64,000 bases of DNA from Ensifer sp. IC4062 (lineage in GTDB: Bacteria > Pseudomonadota > Alphaproteobacteria > Rhizobiales > Rhizobiaceae): NCBI RefSeq assembly GCF_020193575.1, contig NZ_JADYVD010000017.1:62001-126000 (forward strand), given 5' to 3'. The notes under the pieces were generated by a model that saw nothing but the letters and a program-made list of their open reading frames with translations, was not told where the DNA came from and made no database searches. How positions within the stretch are numbered: position 1 is the first letter of the stretch; every line of letters begins with the position of its first letter. A program made the position numbers and the translations under genes. Shown in pieces: positions 7,865 through 17,412 of the stretch.

Positions 7865-9481
7865 CTATTGCCCTCCCGCCCTTGGCGCGGAAAGGATGCG
7901 CTCGCTCTGGAACAACGGGTTGAGCAGGTCGTCGGCGGTTGCCTGCATGTAGCGCATGGCGGGGCCGGCCTGAAGGCTCAGGAAGATGCAAGCGGCAAGC
8001 AGAACGAGAACGGGCGTGATCTCGATGACGAAGACCCGCGGCACGGTGCCTTCGATCGAGGCCCAAAAGGTGCGGATGCCGATGCGGTTCATCGCGATCA
8101 TGGCGGCAAGCCCCGACAGGATGAGAAGCACGACATAGGTCCAATCGGCGGCAGACATCGCCGCCGACAGATCGGCGCCCGGCATGTCGAAGAGGCCGCG
8201 CAGGATCGCGAACTTGGCGACGAAGCCCGACAAGGGTGGCAGGCCGGAAAGAAGCACGGCACAGAGGCAGAAGCAGAGGCCGAGAACGGCCATTGTCCCC
8301 GGTATCGCGACGCCGACCTCTTCCTCTTCTTCATCCTCATCGAAATCGCCATAGGCTTCCATCGTCACCGCCAGAACGTCGGCGCCGGCGTCGCGGCCGC
8401 GGTCGACGAGTTCGATGAGCAGGAAGAAGGCGGAGATCGTCAGTGTCGAGCTGACGAGATAGAAGAGGGCGCCGGCGAGCATCCCCGCGTGGCCGAGGCC
8501 GATCGCCGCAAGCAGCGTTCCGGAGGAGACAAGAACCGAATAGCCCGCGAGCCTGCCCATGGCCTGTGAGGCGAGCACGCCGATTGCGCCGAAAGCAATC
8601 GTCAGCATGCCGCCGGCAACGAGCCAATCCTGGCCGAAGCCTGCCGAGGCACCGGCGGCCGCACCGAAAATGAGGAAGTGCAGGCGGACGATGACGTAGA
8701 CGCCGACCTTGGTCAAAATGGCAAAGACTGCGGCGACCGGCGGCGTCGCGGCCGCGTAGGCCGGCGGCAGCCAGAAGCTCAGCGGCCACATGCCGGCCTT
8801 GACGAGAAAGGCGATGCCGAGGATCGCGGCACCGGTTTCGACGAGCTGCCGGTTATCGGGTGCAAGTGTTGCGAGCTTCGTCGCGAGGTCGGCCATGTTG
8901 AGCGTGCCGGTGACGCCGTAGATCAGGCTGACGCCGATGAGGAACAGCGACGAAGCGGCAAGATTGATGGCGATATAGTGCAGCCCGGCCTTGACGCGCA
9001 CGGGACCGGAGCCGTGCAGCAGCAGGCCGTACGACGCCGCCAGCATCATTTCGAAGAAAACGAAAAGATTGAAGAGATCGCCGGTCAGAAAGGCACCGTT
9101 GAGACCGGCGATCAGTAGCTGGAACAGCGAATGGAAATGGTGGCCCGCCGTGTGCCAGCGCGCCATGGAATAGACCTGGGCGGCAAGCGCCAGACCTGCC
9201 GTCAGGCAGAGCATCAGCGCGGACAACCGGTCGAGCACAAGAACGATGCCGAAGGGCGCCGGCCAGTTGCCAAGCTGATAAATGCCTGTCCCCGGCGGGT
9301 TGCCAGCGTTCGCAGCAATGCGCATGAGGATCATGGCGATCACGAAGACGATGAGCGTCGAGCCGAAGCCGAACAGCCCCTTCAGCATCCGATTGCGCTC
9401 GTCGACCGGGATCAGCGCCGCGCCAACGGCGAGCGGCAGGAGGATCGGCAGGATGAGAAGGTGCTGCAGCCAATCAGTCAT
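7865..9481 (-). CDS. phaD: Cation/proton antiporter subunit D
   Basis: This 538-residue, highly hydrophobic protein belongs to the MrpD / NuoL-M-N family of proton-translocating subunits, with about 14 predicted membrane segments. The block VKAGMWPLSFWLPPAYAAATPPVAAVFA around residues 220-250 contains the lysine and proline residues typical of ion-conducting antiporter subunits, and the early FEMMLAASYGLLLHG segment carries the conserved glutamate. I use the ATG at 9481; an ATG at 9499 inside phaC is possible. An acidic run DFDEDEEEEEV in a loop near residue 380 is unusual. The start overlaps phaC by eight bases. Confidence 0.93.
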   Translation of the reverse strand: MTDWLQHLLILPILLPLAVGAALIPVDERNRMLKGLFGFGSTLIVFVIAMILMRIAANAGNPPGTGIYQLGNWPAPFGIVLVLDRLSALMLCLTAGLALAAQVYSMARWHTAGHHFHSLFQLLIAGLNGAFLTGDLFNLFVFFEMMLAASYGLLLHGSGPVRVKAGLHYIAINLAASSLFLIGVSLIYGVTGTLNMADLATKLATLAPDNRQLVETGAAILGIAFLVKAGMWPLSFWLPPAYAAATPPVAAVFAILTKVGVYVIVRLHFLIFGAAAGASAGFGQDWLVAGGMLTIAFGAIGVLASQAMGRLAGYSVLVSSGTLLAAIGLGHAGMLAGALFYLVSSTLTISAFFLLIELVDRGRDAGADVLAVTMEAYGDFDEDEEEEEVGVAIPGTMAVLGLCFCLCAVLLSGLPPLSGFVAKFAILRGLFDMPGADLSAAMSAADWTYVVLLILSGLAAMIAMNRIGIRTFWASIEGTVPRVFVIEITPVLVLLAACIFLSLQAGPAMRYMQATADDLLNPLFQSERILSAPRAGGQ

Positions 9482-9821
9482 GGCGCTGCTCCCTTCCATC
9501 GACGTGGTCGGTTCCGGTGAAGCCGCGCGAGGCGAGCAGCACGACGAGGAAGAGCGCCGTCATCGCAAAGCCGATGACGATCGCCGTCAGCACAAGCGCC
9601 TGGGGGACGGGATCCGTATAGCTGGCAAGGTCGCCGGCGCCTGCCGGCTCGAGCACCGGCGGCGCGTTCACACGCAACCTCCCCATGCCGAAGATGAAGA
9701 GATTGACGGCATAGGAGAGCAGCGAGAGACCGATGATGACCTGGTAAGTTCGCGGCCTCAGTAACAAGTAAACGCCTGAGGCGGTCAGCGCGCCAATTCC
9801 CGCGGAGAGAATGAGTTCCAT
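9474..9821 (-). CDS. phaC: Cation/proton antiporter subunit C
   Basis: This 115-residue protein is the MrpC/MnhC-like subunit, related to NuoK. It has three membrane segments: about 1-22, 28-50 and 70-97. The sequence GVYLLLRPRTYQVIIGLSLL and the following LSYAVNLFIFGMGRL are conserved in the family. Its ATG overlaps the phaAB TAA stop by one base (TAATG), and its end overlaps the phaD start by eight bases. Confidence 0.93.
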   Translation of the reverse strand: MELILSAGIGALTASGVYLLLRPRTYQVIIGLSLLSYAVNLFIFGMGRLRVNAPPVLEPAGAGDLASYTDPVPQALVLTAIVIGFAMTALFLVVLLASRGFTGTDHVDGREQRHD

Positions 9822-12800
9822 TACCGAACCCCTTCTTTTTCGGCACGGGCAGCCCGCATCTGGGCGCGCGGCGCGCGGACAGACTGGTGGGCGATCGCAA
9901 TGAGCATCAGCACCGTCGCACCGAGAACCAGGGAAAAGACGCCGAGATCGAAGAGGATGGCGCTCGCCAACGGAAATCTGCCGACGATCGGTAGGGTCAC
10001 ATACTGCGCATGCGACGTGAGAAACGGATAGCCGAAGAGCCACGATCCGGCACCGGTCGCAACGGCGACCAGAAGGCCTATGCTCATCCAGCGCAGCGGA
10101 TGGATGCGCAACCGTTCCTCGACCCACCGGGTTCCGCCCGACATATATTGCAGGATGAACCCGATAGACATGGCGATACCGGCGGCAAAGCCGCCGCCCG
10201 GCAGATCGTGCCCGCGCAGGAAGAGATAGCCGGCCAGTAGCCCGGTGATGGGGAACATCCAGCGCATGATGACGGAGGGTACGAAGAGATAGTCGGCGAC
10301 ACTGTCGCCGGCTGCCCGATCCGGGTGATCGTCGTCGAAGGCATTCTGCACCCGCTGTTGCTCCGGGGTCTCCAGACTGTCGGCCTGCGGACGGAAGCGC
10401 AGGAGAAGCGCAAAGACGGTCAAGGCAACGATGCAGAGTACGGCGATCTCGCCAAGCGTGTCGAAGCCGCGGAAATCGACAAGGATCACGTTGACGACGT
10501 TGGTGCCGCCGCCCTCCGTATAGGCGCGCTCAAGGAAATAGCTTGCGATGGTCTCGGGCAGCGGCCGTGTCATGACTGTGTAGGCAATGAGCATCATCCC
10601 GCCGCCGGCCAGGATCGCGAGAATGAAGTCTCTGAGGCGTCTGAGGCGGATGCGGAACGAAAGATCCTCGGCATCTTCTCGCTGTTTGATGCGCTTCGGC
10701 AGCCAGCGCAAACCGAGCAGGATGAGGACCGTCGTGACGATTTCGACGAGAAGCTGGGTTACCGCGAGGTCGGGTGCGGAAAGCCAGACGAAGGTGATGC
10801 AGGTGACGAGACCCGCGCCGCCGAGCAACACGAGCGATGCCAGCCGATGAAACTTCGCCTGGTAGGCCGAGCCGACGGCACAGGCGATGCCGATCACCCA
10901 GAGCAGCGCGAAAGCTGGATCAACGCCGCGTATGAGCAGGGGCGGCAGCTTGAAGCCGCCGAGCACAAGCGGCGCTGCCCCTGCGACGAGCGCAAGGAGA
11001 ACGACGAAGCACATTTGCGGCTGCAGGCGGCGTGTGCCGAGGTGCTGCTCCAGCGAGCGGGCCCACTTCCATGAAAGCGTCACCAGCACGCGTTCGAAGA
11101 TGCGCTGGCCCTGGAGCAGGCGGAAGACCGGCGGCCCTTCGACGCTGCTCGCGAGGTAGGAGCGCATCAGGAAATAGAGGCCGACCCCGCCCGAAAGCGC
11201 CACGAAACTCATGATCAACGGGATATTCCAGCCGTGCCAGACAGCAAGGCTATACTGCGGTGTGCGCTCGCCGAGGATCGAGACGACGGCCGTATGCAGG
11301 AAGGGACCGATCGTCTGCGCGGGAATGATGCCGACGACGAGGCAGGCAAGTACGAGGAAGTCCACCGGCGCCCGCATCCAGCGCGGCGGCTCGTGCGGTT
11401 TCTTCGGCAGATCATTCGGCGCGGGGCCATAAAAGACGCTATGGATGAAGCGTAGCGAATAGGTGACGGCAAACATGCTCGCGACCGTCGCGACATAGGG
11501 CGTCATCGTGTCGAGCGCGTTGACGAGGTGCGTCTCGATCGCCTCGGCAAAGAACATTTCCTTGGAAAGGAAGCCGTTGAGCAGCGGCACGCCGGCCATA
11601 GCCGCGCTTGCGACCATCGCGAGCGTGGCGGTGATCGGCATGTAATGGAAGAGGCCGCTGAGCCTTCGCATGTCGCGCGTGCCGGTTTCGTGGTCGATGA
11701 TGCCGGCCGCCATGAACAGCGAGGCCTTGAAGGTGGCGTGATTTACGATGTGGAAGACCGCGGCGACGGCCGCCAGCGGGCTGCCGAGGCTCAGGAGTAC
11801 GGTGATGAGGCCGAGATGGCTGATCGTCGAATAGGCGAGGAGCCCCTTCAGATCCTGCTGAAAGATCGCGAAATAGGCGCCGAGCAAGAGGGTCGTGAGA
11901 CCGGCGAGACCAACGATCCAGAACCAAGCCTCGGTGCCGGCCATCACCGGCCAGAGCCGCGCGAGCAAGAAGACGCCGGCCTTCACCATGGTCGCCGAAT
12001 GCAGGTAGGCGGATACCGGCGTCGGCGCAGCCATCGCGTGCGGCAGCCAGAAATGAAAGGGGAACTGCGCGCTCTTCGTGAGTGCGCCAAGCAGCAGAAG
12101 GATGAGGACGGTCAAGTAGAGCGGGTGGTTGCGGATCGCGTCGCCGGAGGCGAGCACGACATCGAGATCGTAGCTCCCGACGATCCGGCCCATGATCAGC
12201 AATCCGACCAGCATGCAGAGCCCGCCCATGCCGGTCATTGTCAGCGCTATGCGCGCGCCGTCGCGGGCGTGCGCATTGTGATGCCAGTAGCCGATCAGCA
12301 GGAACGAGACGATGCTCGTCAACTCCCAGAAGACCGCAAGCAGGATGAGGTTACCGGAAAGCACGACGCCGAGCATCGAGGCCATGAAGGCAAGGAACAG
12401 CGCGAAGAAGCGCGGGACCGGATCCTCGGCAGCCATGTAGTAGCGGGCATAAAGGACGACGAGAACGCCGATCGCCGTGATCAGCGCCGAAAACAGCCAC
12501 GCGAAACCGTCCATCCGCAGTGTGAAGTCAAGCCCAAGCTCGGGGATCCAGTCGAGCTGATAACGCAGCACCCCGCCTGAAGCGACGAAAGGATAGAGGC
12601 CCGCGGTCACCAGAAAGCAGACAAGGGCGATCGCACCTGCGAACCAGGCCGTGGCACCGCGTTGATCGGACGGAAAGAAGATTACGATGAGGCTTCCCGC
12701 AAAAGGAGCGAGAATGAAAATAGGCAGCAATTTCCCCGCGTATTCTATCGTTCCGTTCCCCTCGTTGGGTATGTTGGAGAGTGGGACCTGGGTCCCTGCA

Positions 12801-12865
12801 GGAGTGTCGCCCAAAAACGACCACCGCAAACGATGCCCGGACAATCCGCGAAGCGGCAAAGGCAT
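9821..12865 (-). CDS. phaAB: Cation/proton antiporter fused subunit A/B
   Basis: This is the large subunit of the Pha/Mrp antiporter, implicated in pH and K+/Na+ homeostasis. The first 780 or so residues form MrpA: a NuoL-like core with the LTSIVSFLLIGYW and FPFHFWLPHAMAAPTPVSAYLHSATMVKAG blocks, plus the MrpA C-terminal extension. The last 200 are MrpB, with GHDLPGGGFAAGIAMS. Fusion of A and B is usual in rhizobia. The start is uncertain. The ATG at 12865 has no ribosome site, and similarity to the family only begins near residue 46 (LLPIFILAPFAG). A GAGGGG at 12763-12758 lies nine bases before an in-frame ATA at 12748, and an in-frame TTG sits at 12730. Confidence 0.9.
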   Translation of the reverse strand: MPLPLRGLSGHRLRWSFLGDTPAGTQVPLSNIPNEGNGTIEYAGKLLPIFILAPFAGSLIVIFFPSDQRGATAWFAGAIALVCFLVTAGLYPFVASGGVLRYQLDWIPELGLDFTLRMDGFAWLFSALITAIGVLVVLYARYYMAAEDPVPRFFALFLAFMASMLGVVLSGNLILLAVFWELTSIVSFLLIGYWHHNAHARDGARIALTMTGMGGLCMLVGLLIMGRIVGSYDLDVVLASGDAIRNHPLYLTVLILLLLGALTKSAQFPFHFWLPHAMAAPTPVSAYLHSATMVKAGVFLLARLWPVMAGTEAWFWIVGLAGLTTLLLGAYFAIFQQDLKGLLAYSTISHLGLITVLLSLGSPLAAVAAVFHIVNHATFKASLFMAAGIIDHETGTRDMRRLSGLFHYMPITATLAMVASAAMAGVPLLNGFLSKEMFFAEAIETHLVNALDTMTPYVATVASMFAVTYSLRFIHSVFYGPAPNDLPKKPHEPPRWMRAPVDFLVLACLVVGIIPAQTIGPFLHTAVVSILGERTPQYSLAVWHGWNIPLIMSFVALSGGVGLYFLMRSYLASSVEGPPVFRLLQGQRIFERVLVTLSWKWARSLEQHLGTRRLQPQMCFVVLLALVAGAAPLVLGGFKLPPLLIRGVDPAFALLWVIGIACAVGSAYQAKFHRLASLVLLGGAGLVTCITFVWLSAPDLAVTQLLVEIVTTVLILLGLRWLPKRIKQREDAEDLSFRIRLRRLRDFILAILAGGGMMLIAYTVMTRPLPETIASYFLERAYTEGGGTNVVNVILVDFRGFDTLGEIAVLCIVALTVFALLLRFRPQADSLETPEQQRVQNAFDDDHPDRAAGDSVADYLFVPSVIMRWMFPITGLLAGYLFLRGHDLPGGGFAAGIAMSIGFILQYMSGGTRWVEERLRIHPLRWMSIGLLVAVATGAGSWLFGYPFLTSHAQYVTLPIVGRFPLASAILFDLGVFSLVLGATVLMLIAIAHQSVRAPRAQMRAARAEKEGVR

Positions 12866-12946
12866 GTGTTTTTATGACTTTTTTCCGGTCGACTGCCAAG
12901 CCTCGCGGAAAGAAAAACGTGCTGGCCCGGTGACGTTTCCGCGTGC

Positions 12947-15574
12947 CTATGCGGCCTGCCAGCGGCGTTCGAAAACGAAGGTCGCGAGATCGTTGGCATT
13001 CATGGGTCGGGCAAAGGCGTAACCCTGCAGCCCGTGGCAGCCCAACTCCTTGAGAATGCGGGCATGCTCCAGGGTCTCGACGCCCTCGGCGATCACCTCG
13101 ATGCCCAGGGAGGTGCCGATGTCGATGATCGATTCGACGAGCCGTCGCTGCGCCGGCGAAGTCAGGATCGGCAGGATTAGCTGCCGATCGATCTTCAGCC
13201 GGCGCGGCGTCAGTTTCGTAAGGCTGAGAATCGAGGCGTAGCCGGTTCCGAAATCGTCGATCTCGATCTCTATTCCTAATTCCTTGATGCGCTCGATGTT
13301 CGAAAGCACGGTCACGTCGTTCTCGTCGAAGGAGATCGATTCGAGCAGTTCGAAGGAAAGTCGCCCTTCCGGTATCCGCATCTGCTTGAGTCGCTCGATT
13401 AGGCCGTCGTCGCATAGCCGCGCATAGGAGAGGTTGACTGAGACCTTCGGGATACGAATCCCGTTTGCTTCCCACCTCCAGATCTGGAACAGGGCCTGTT
13501 CCAGGATCTTCTGATCGATCGATGCGACGACGTTGATATCCTCCGCCGTCTCGAGGAAGGCGTGCGGGCTCAGCACCCCCTTGGTCGGGTGATCCCACCG
13601 CACGAGCGCTTCGACGCCGATGACGTCAAGAGAGGTCGGGCAGAATTGCGGTTGGAAATAGGCAATGAATTCATTGCGCTCGAGACCGCGAAGAATTTCG
13701 TCGGCGGTCTGTTTCATCTGGAAAACCGCCGTCTTCAGCGCGCCGGTGAAGGTTTCGTGCCTGTTGCGCCCGCGGCGCTTCGCCTCATAAAGCGCGATGT
13801 CGGCGTTCACGAGAATCTGCGAAAGCTCGTCACCCGCAAGCGACTGGGCGGCAATGCCGATGCTGACGCCGATGCGGCATTCCTGATCCTTGTAGCGGAT
13901 CGGCACGCTCATCGCTTCGATTACACGTGACGCAAGCGCGGCGTCCTCGTCCCGATCGTGGCTCTGCCGGATGATCACAAATTCGTCGCCGCCGATGCGG
14001 GCGACGAAGTCCCCGTCGCGCGCATTCTTCCGCAAGAGTTCGGCCGCGTGCCTCAGGATTTCGTCGCCGGCAGCATGGCCGAGCGTGTCGTTGATCTGCT
14101 TGAAGCGGTCGAGATCCATGTGAAAGATGCTGAGCTTCGCTCGATCATCGAAATGCTGGCTACGGTCGGCGAGGATCTGGTCGAGGAAGCGGCGGTTTGG
14201 CAGGCCGGTGAGCGGGTCGTGCAGCGCATTGAACTCCATGCGATGGCGCGCGGCTTCCAGTTCGGTGCTATGGGCCTCGGCAAGCCGCTTGGCCTCGGAA
14301 AGCGTGGCCCTCGTCTCGAAATCGGCCGTCACGTCCCAGTTGACGCCGACGACCTTGCTGCGCCCGTCTGCGCCGGCATAGGTAGAGCCAATCGCACGGA
14401 TATGACGGACCTCGCCGTCGGCGAGACAGATGCGGAACTCGGAATTGTAGGCGCCGCCGCTCGCAAGCGCCTCGGCAAACTCCTCCTCAGCGCGCGCAAG
14501 ATCGTCCGGGTGCAGCGTATCCCTCCAGTCGTCGTAAACTTCGCGCATCGATTTCCCGATGCCGTAGAGTTCCTTCATCCGGCTGTCCCACAACAACTTC
14601 CCGCTCTCGATATCGAGTTCCCAGATACCGATCTCGGAGGTGTCGAGCGCGATCTTCAGCCGATGTGAAACTTCCTGAAGCTGATCCTTGCTTTGCTTCA
14701 GGGCGCGAATGTTACTCTGGCGCTCGGCCAAGAGTCGGCCCGTGATAAGCATGGGGACGACGATCATCAACCCGCCGACTACGATCAGGAGACGGATCTG
14801 CCAGGCGTTGGCCGGCGTTGTCGGCCAGCCGCCCTTGGGAATTGCGGCAATGCGCCATGAACCTCCGGGGAGTGATACGCTCATCTCCACCGGGGTACGG
14901 CTGAAAACCGCGGGATCGCCGAAGAAGACCGCTCCCTCGCGTCCCAGGCCGTCGCGACCGGCGATCGCGATGTCGATGCCGCCAGTCGCCGAGACAAGCC
15001 CGCTGTCATGGTAGAGGCGGTCGACATCGATCGCCGCAGACACGACGCCCCAGAAACGGTTGCTGTCGGTCATAACCGGAAACCGGGCGATCAGGCCCTT
15101 ACCGCCCTGGACCAGGTCGACGGGGCCGGCGAGCACCATCTTTCCACTTGCGACCACCCGCATGACGGCTCCGCGCTGTTTGTCGTTGGTGCGGTAGTCG
15201 AGGCCGATGGCTTTTTCGTTGCCCGCAAGGGGATAAACCATCGAGATGACCAGATTGGGCGCGGCGGCGATGTTGCGGAGCTGCGATCGCTCGCTGAAGA
15301 TGCTCCGCGCAAGCTCGCCGAAGCGCTGCTGTCGCATATCGGGTTCGGTCGAGATCGTGCCGATCAGGCCGCGGACGAGCTGTATATTGCCGTTGATGCT
15401 GCTCTCGAGGCTCGAGCGTATCGAATTAAGTTCATCCGCGACCTCCGAGCGCATGCGTGCTTCCGACACGACTTGGTTCTGATTGTCGGCAAGAATTCCG
15501 GCGACGATCACCACGAAGATCGCGATGATCGCTGGAAGGTAGTTGGGGGTGAGAAATCGCGACAGTCGGGACAT
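12947..15574 (-). CDS. Membrane sensor with CHASE-like, PAS, GGDEF and EAL domains
   Basis: This 875-residue protein is a predicted c-di-GMP enzyme. Order: membrane segment about 12-29, periplasmic CHASE-like sensor about 35-250, second membrane segment about 260-281, PAS domain about 304-417, GGDEF domain about 440-600 and EAL domain about 625-860. The cyclase site is intact (RIGGDEF at about 526-532). The phosphodiesterase side keeps EALVRW, VNLSYA, ELLES, IDDFGTGYAS, LKIDRQ, EGVET and LQGYAFARP, so both activities look possible. I start at the ATG ending at 15574, which puts MSRLSRFL before the first membrane segment; an upstream extension has no signal-like character. It is 82 bp upstream of phaAB on the same strand, probably a separate unit. 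Confidence 0.93.
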   Translation of the reverse strand: MSRLSRFLTPNYLPAIIAIFVVIVAGILADNQNQVVSEARMRSEVADELNSIRSSLESSINGNIQLVRGLIGTISTEPDMRQQRFGELARSIFSERSQLRNIAAAPNLVISMVYPLAGNEKAIGLDYRTNDKQRGAVMRVVASGKMVLAGPVDLVQGGKGLIARFPVMTDSNRFWGVVSAAIDVDRLYHDSGLVSATGGIDIAIAGRDGLGREGAVFFGDPAVFSRTPVEMSVSLPGGSWRIAAIPKGGWPTTPANAWQIRLLIVVGGLMIVVPMLITGRLLAERQSNIRALKQSKDQLQEVSHRLKIALDTSEIGIWELDIESGKLLWDSRMKELYGIGKSMREVYDDWRDTLHPDDLARAEEEFAEALASGGAYNSEFRICLADGEVRHIRAIGSTYAGADGRSKVVGVNWDVTADFETRATLSEAKRLAEAHSTELEAARHRMEFNALHDPLTGLPNRRFLDQILADRSQHFDDRAKLSIFHMDLDRFKQINDTLGHAAGDEILRHAAELLRKNARDGDFVARIGGDEFVIIRQSHDRDEDAALASRVIEAMSVPIRYKDQECRIGVSIGIAAQSLAGDELSQILVNADIALYEAKRRGRNRHETFTGALKTAVFQMKQTADEILRGLERNEFIAYFQPQFCPTSLDVIGVEALVRWDHPTKGVLSPHAFLETAEDINVVASIDQKILEQALFQIWRWEANGIRIPKVSVNLSYARLCDDGLIERLKQMRIPEGRLSFELLESISFDENDVTVLSNIERIKELGIEIEIDDFGTGYASILSLTKLTPRRLKIDRQLILPILTSPAQRRLVESIIDIGTSLGIEVIAEGVETLEHARILKELGCHGLQGYAFARPMNANDLATFVFERRWQAA

Positions 15575-15713
15575 TCCAGGCTTGATACGGTTCTTATCCG
15601 GCACGAGGACACAGGGAGCGCGGATGGCGAGGCAACGGCCCGGATAATTCCAGACTCTTCTTAACAATTCTTCATTCGGATTTGCTGAAATAGACCCGGC
15701 TGCGAGATCTGCT

Positions 15714-15789
15714 CTACTGCAGGTTTCCGATTTGAGAGTAAAACATGCGGCAACTCAACGTGCTGCGGCATCCTTTGCGCGTCCGATAG
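15714..15789. repeat. Modular intergenic repeat, truncated copy
   Basis: The stretch shares its layout with three other intergenic sites in this window (24872-24979, 26018-26118, 42993-43099): a fragment of the first arm, then AAACATGCGGCAACTCAA, GTGCTGCGGCATCCTTTG and the start of a GCGCGTC hairpin. The second arm is missing here; the element breaks off where the ligase gene ends. It sits between the divergent-side end of the GGDEF/EAL promoter region and the ligase stop codon. Confidence 0.6.
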
Positions 15790-15793
15790 GCCG

Positions 15794-17407
15794 CTATTCC
15801 TTCGTCTCGATCATCGCCTGCAATGTTTCGAGTCTATCGGCGTCCCGCGGCAGTTTGTCCGCCCTCAGGCGGGCAATGCGCGGAAAGCGCATCGCAACGC
15901 CCGACTTGTGCCGGGTGGAACGGTTCAGGCCTTCGAAGGCGACCTCGACTACAAAGCCGGCATCGGGCTCGGCGCGGACCGCTCGCACCGGGCCGAAGCG
16001 CTCGACCGTATTGTCGCGGACGAAACGGTCCAGAATTTCGAGTTCGGCATCGGTGAAGCCGAAATAGGCCTTTCCGACTGGGACCAAGACTGTTTGCCCG
16101 TCGCTCTCCGTCCAGACGCCGAAGGTGAAGTCCGAATAGTAGCTCGATCGTTTGCCGTGGCCGCGTTGCGCATACATCAGCACCGCGTCGATATTGAAGG
16201 GCTCCCGCTTCCATTTGAACCAGGGTCCCTTCGCCCGGCCGGCGACATAGGGAGAGTCCAGCCGCTTCAGCATGACCCCTTCAATGACCGGGTCCGGCGG
16301 GTTTGAACGAAGCCGATCGAGCTCTTCCCAGGTTGAGAACGGGACGAGCGGCGATAGGTCGAAATGTTGCGGCGATGCCGCGTCGATCAGCGTGCCGAGG
16401 GCCTGGCGACGCGCTTGGAAGGGTTCGCTCCGGATGTCCCGTTCGCCGGAAAAGAGGATGTCGTAGCCGCGAATGAAAGCGGGATAATCCTCGAGCAGCT
16501 TGCGGTTAACGGTCTTGCGGTTCAGGCGCTGCTGCAGGTCGGCGAAAGTGCCGGTCGCCTGATTACTTCGGGCCGTTCCACCCACCAGCAGCTCGCCGTC
16601 GATGACGCCAGTGAAGTCGGCCGCTTCGAGGATTTCAGGAAAGGCGCCGGAGATCTCGTCGCCGCTGCGCGAATAGAGCCGTCGCGCGCCGCCGATATTC
16701 GCCAGCTGAACGCGAATCCCATCCCATTTCCACTCGGCGGCGAACTCTGCCGGATCCAGTCCTTCGAGATCGCCTTCGCCAACCGGTGTGGCGAGCATCA
16801 CGGCATGAAAGACCGCGGGCATTGTCGGGACGGGCATGTCCGCTTCGCCGGTGAGCCAGAGGAAAAGCGGCAGATAGGGCGGTGCAAGGCCATGCCAGAG
16901 TCTCTCTATCTCGCTCACGTCCTTGTCGCCCATTTCCGCCAGCGCCTGTTTCGCCAATCGTGCGGAAACGCCTATCCTGAGGCCCCCGGTGACGAGCTTC
17001 AGCAGGGCGAAGCGGCCCGATACATCGAGTTGATCGAGCATGTCGCGGACCAGCGATCGCACCTCGGACCGGCCGGCCATCTGCAGCCGTTCGACGACCT
17101 CTCCGAGCGGAATATCGGATGCAACGCGCTGCTGCGGTGGCTCCCAGACCAGCGAGACGGTCTCCGCAAGATCGCCAACATAATCGTAGGAATAGCGAAA
17201 CAGCACCTCGTCCATGCGTTCGAGCAAGAGGTCGCGGATCAGTTGGGGCTTGACCGTGTTGAGCTTCAGCGTACCGGCGATCGCGGCAAGGGCGTAGCCG
17301 CGGCTCGGGTCGCCGGCCTCGCGAAAATAGTCCGCAAGCAGGCGGATCTTGGCATTTCGCTGCGGCGTCAGAACCAGCCGGTCGAGCAGTTCGGCGAAGG
17401 CCCTCAT
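15794..17407 (-). CDS. ATP-dependent DNA ligase of the exonuclease-linked repair type
   Basis: This 537-residue protein is a nick-sealing ligase that uses ATP. The N-terminal 210 residues form the helical DNA-binding domain. The nucleotidyltransferase domain carries the active-site lysine in EWKWDGIR (K227), then VIDGELLV, EGVMLKRLDSPY and WFKWKRE as motifs III, IV and V, and the OB domain follows to the end. It is five bases downstream of a metallo-beta-lactamase exonuclease gene. This pair is known from the MPE-Lhr-Exo-Lig gene set described in bacteria and annotated as a DNA damage response ligase. I start at the ATG at 17407, where MRAFAELLDRL begins the conserved domain. The housekeeping NAD-dependent ligase would be elsewhere. 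Confidence 0.92.
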   Translation of the reverse strand: MRAFAELLDRLVLTPQRNAKIRLLADYFREAGDPSRGYALAAIAGTLKLNTVKPQLIRDLLLERMDEVLFRYSYDYVGDLAETVSLVWEPPQQRVASDIPLGEVVERLQMAGRSEVRSLVRDMLDQLDVSGRFALLKLVTGGLRIGVSARLAKQALAEMGDKDVSEIERLWHGLAPPYLPLFLWLTGEADMPVPTMPAVFHAVMLATPVGEGDLEGLDPAEFAAEWKWDGIRVQLANIGGARRLYSRSGDEISGAFPEILEAADFTGVIDGELLVGGTARSNQATGTFADLQQRLNRKTVNRKLLEDYPAFIRGYDILFSGERDIRSEPFQARRQALGTLIDAASPQHFDLSPLVPFSTWEELDRLRSNPPDPVIEGVMLKRLDSPYVAGRAKGPWFKWKREPFNIDAVLMYAQRGHGKRSSYYSDFTFGVWTESDGQTVLVPVGKAYFGFTDAELEILDRFVRDNTVERFGPVRAVRAEPDAGFVVEVAFEGLNRSTRHKSGVAMRFPRIARLRADKLPRDADRLETLQAMIETKE

Positions 17408-17412
17408 GGTTC

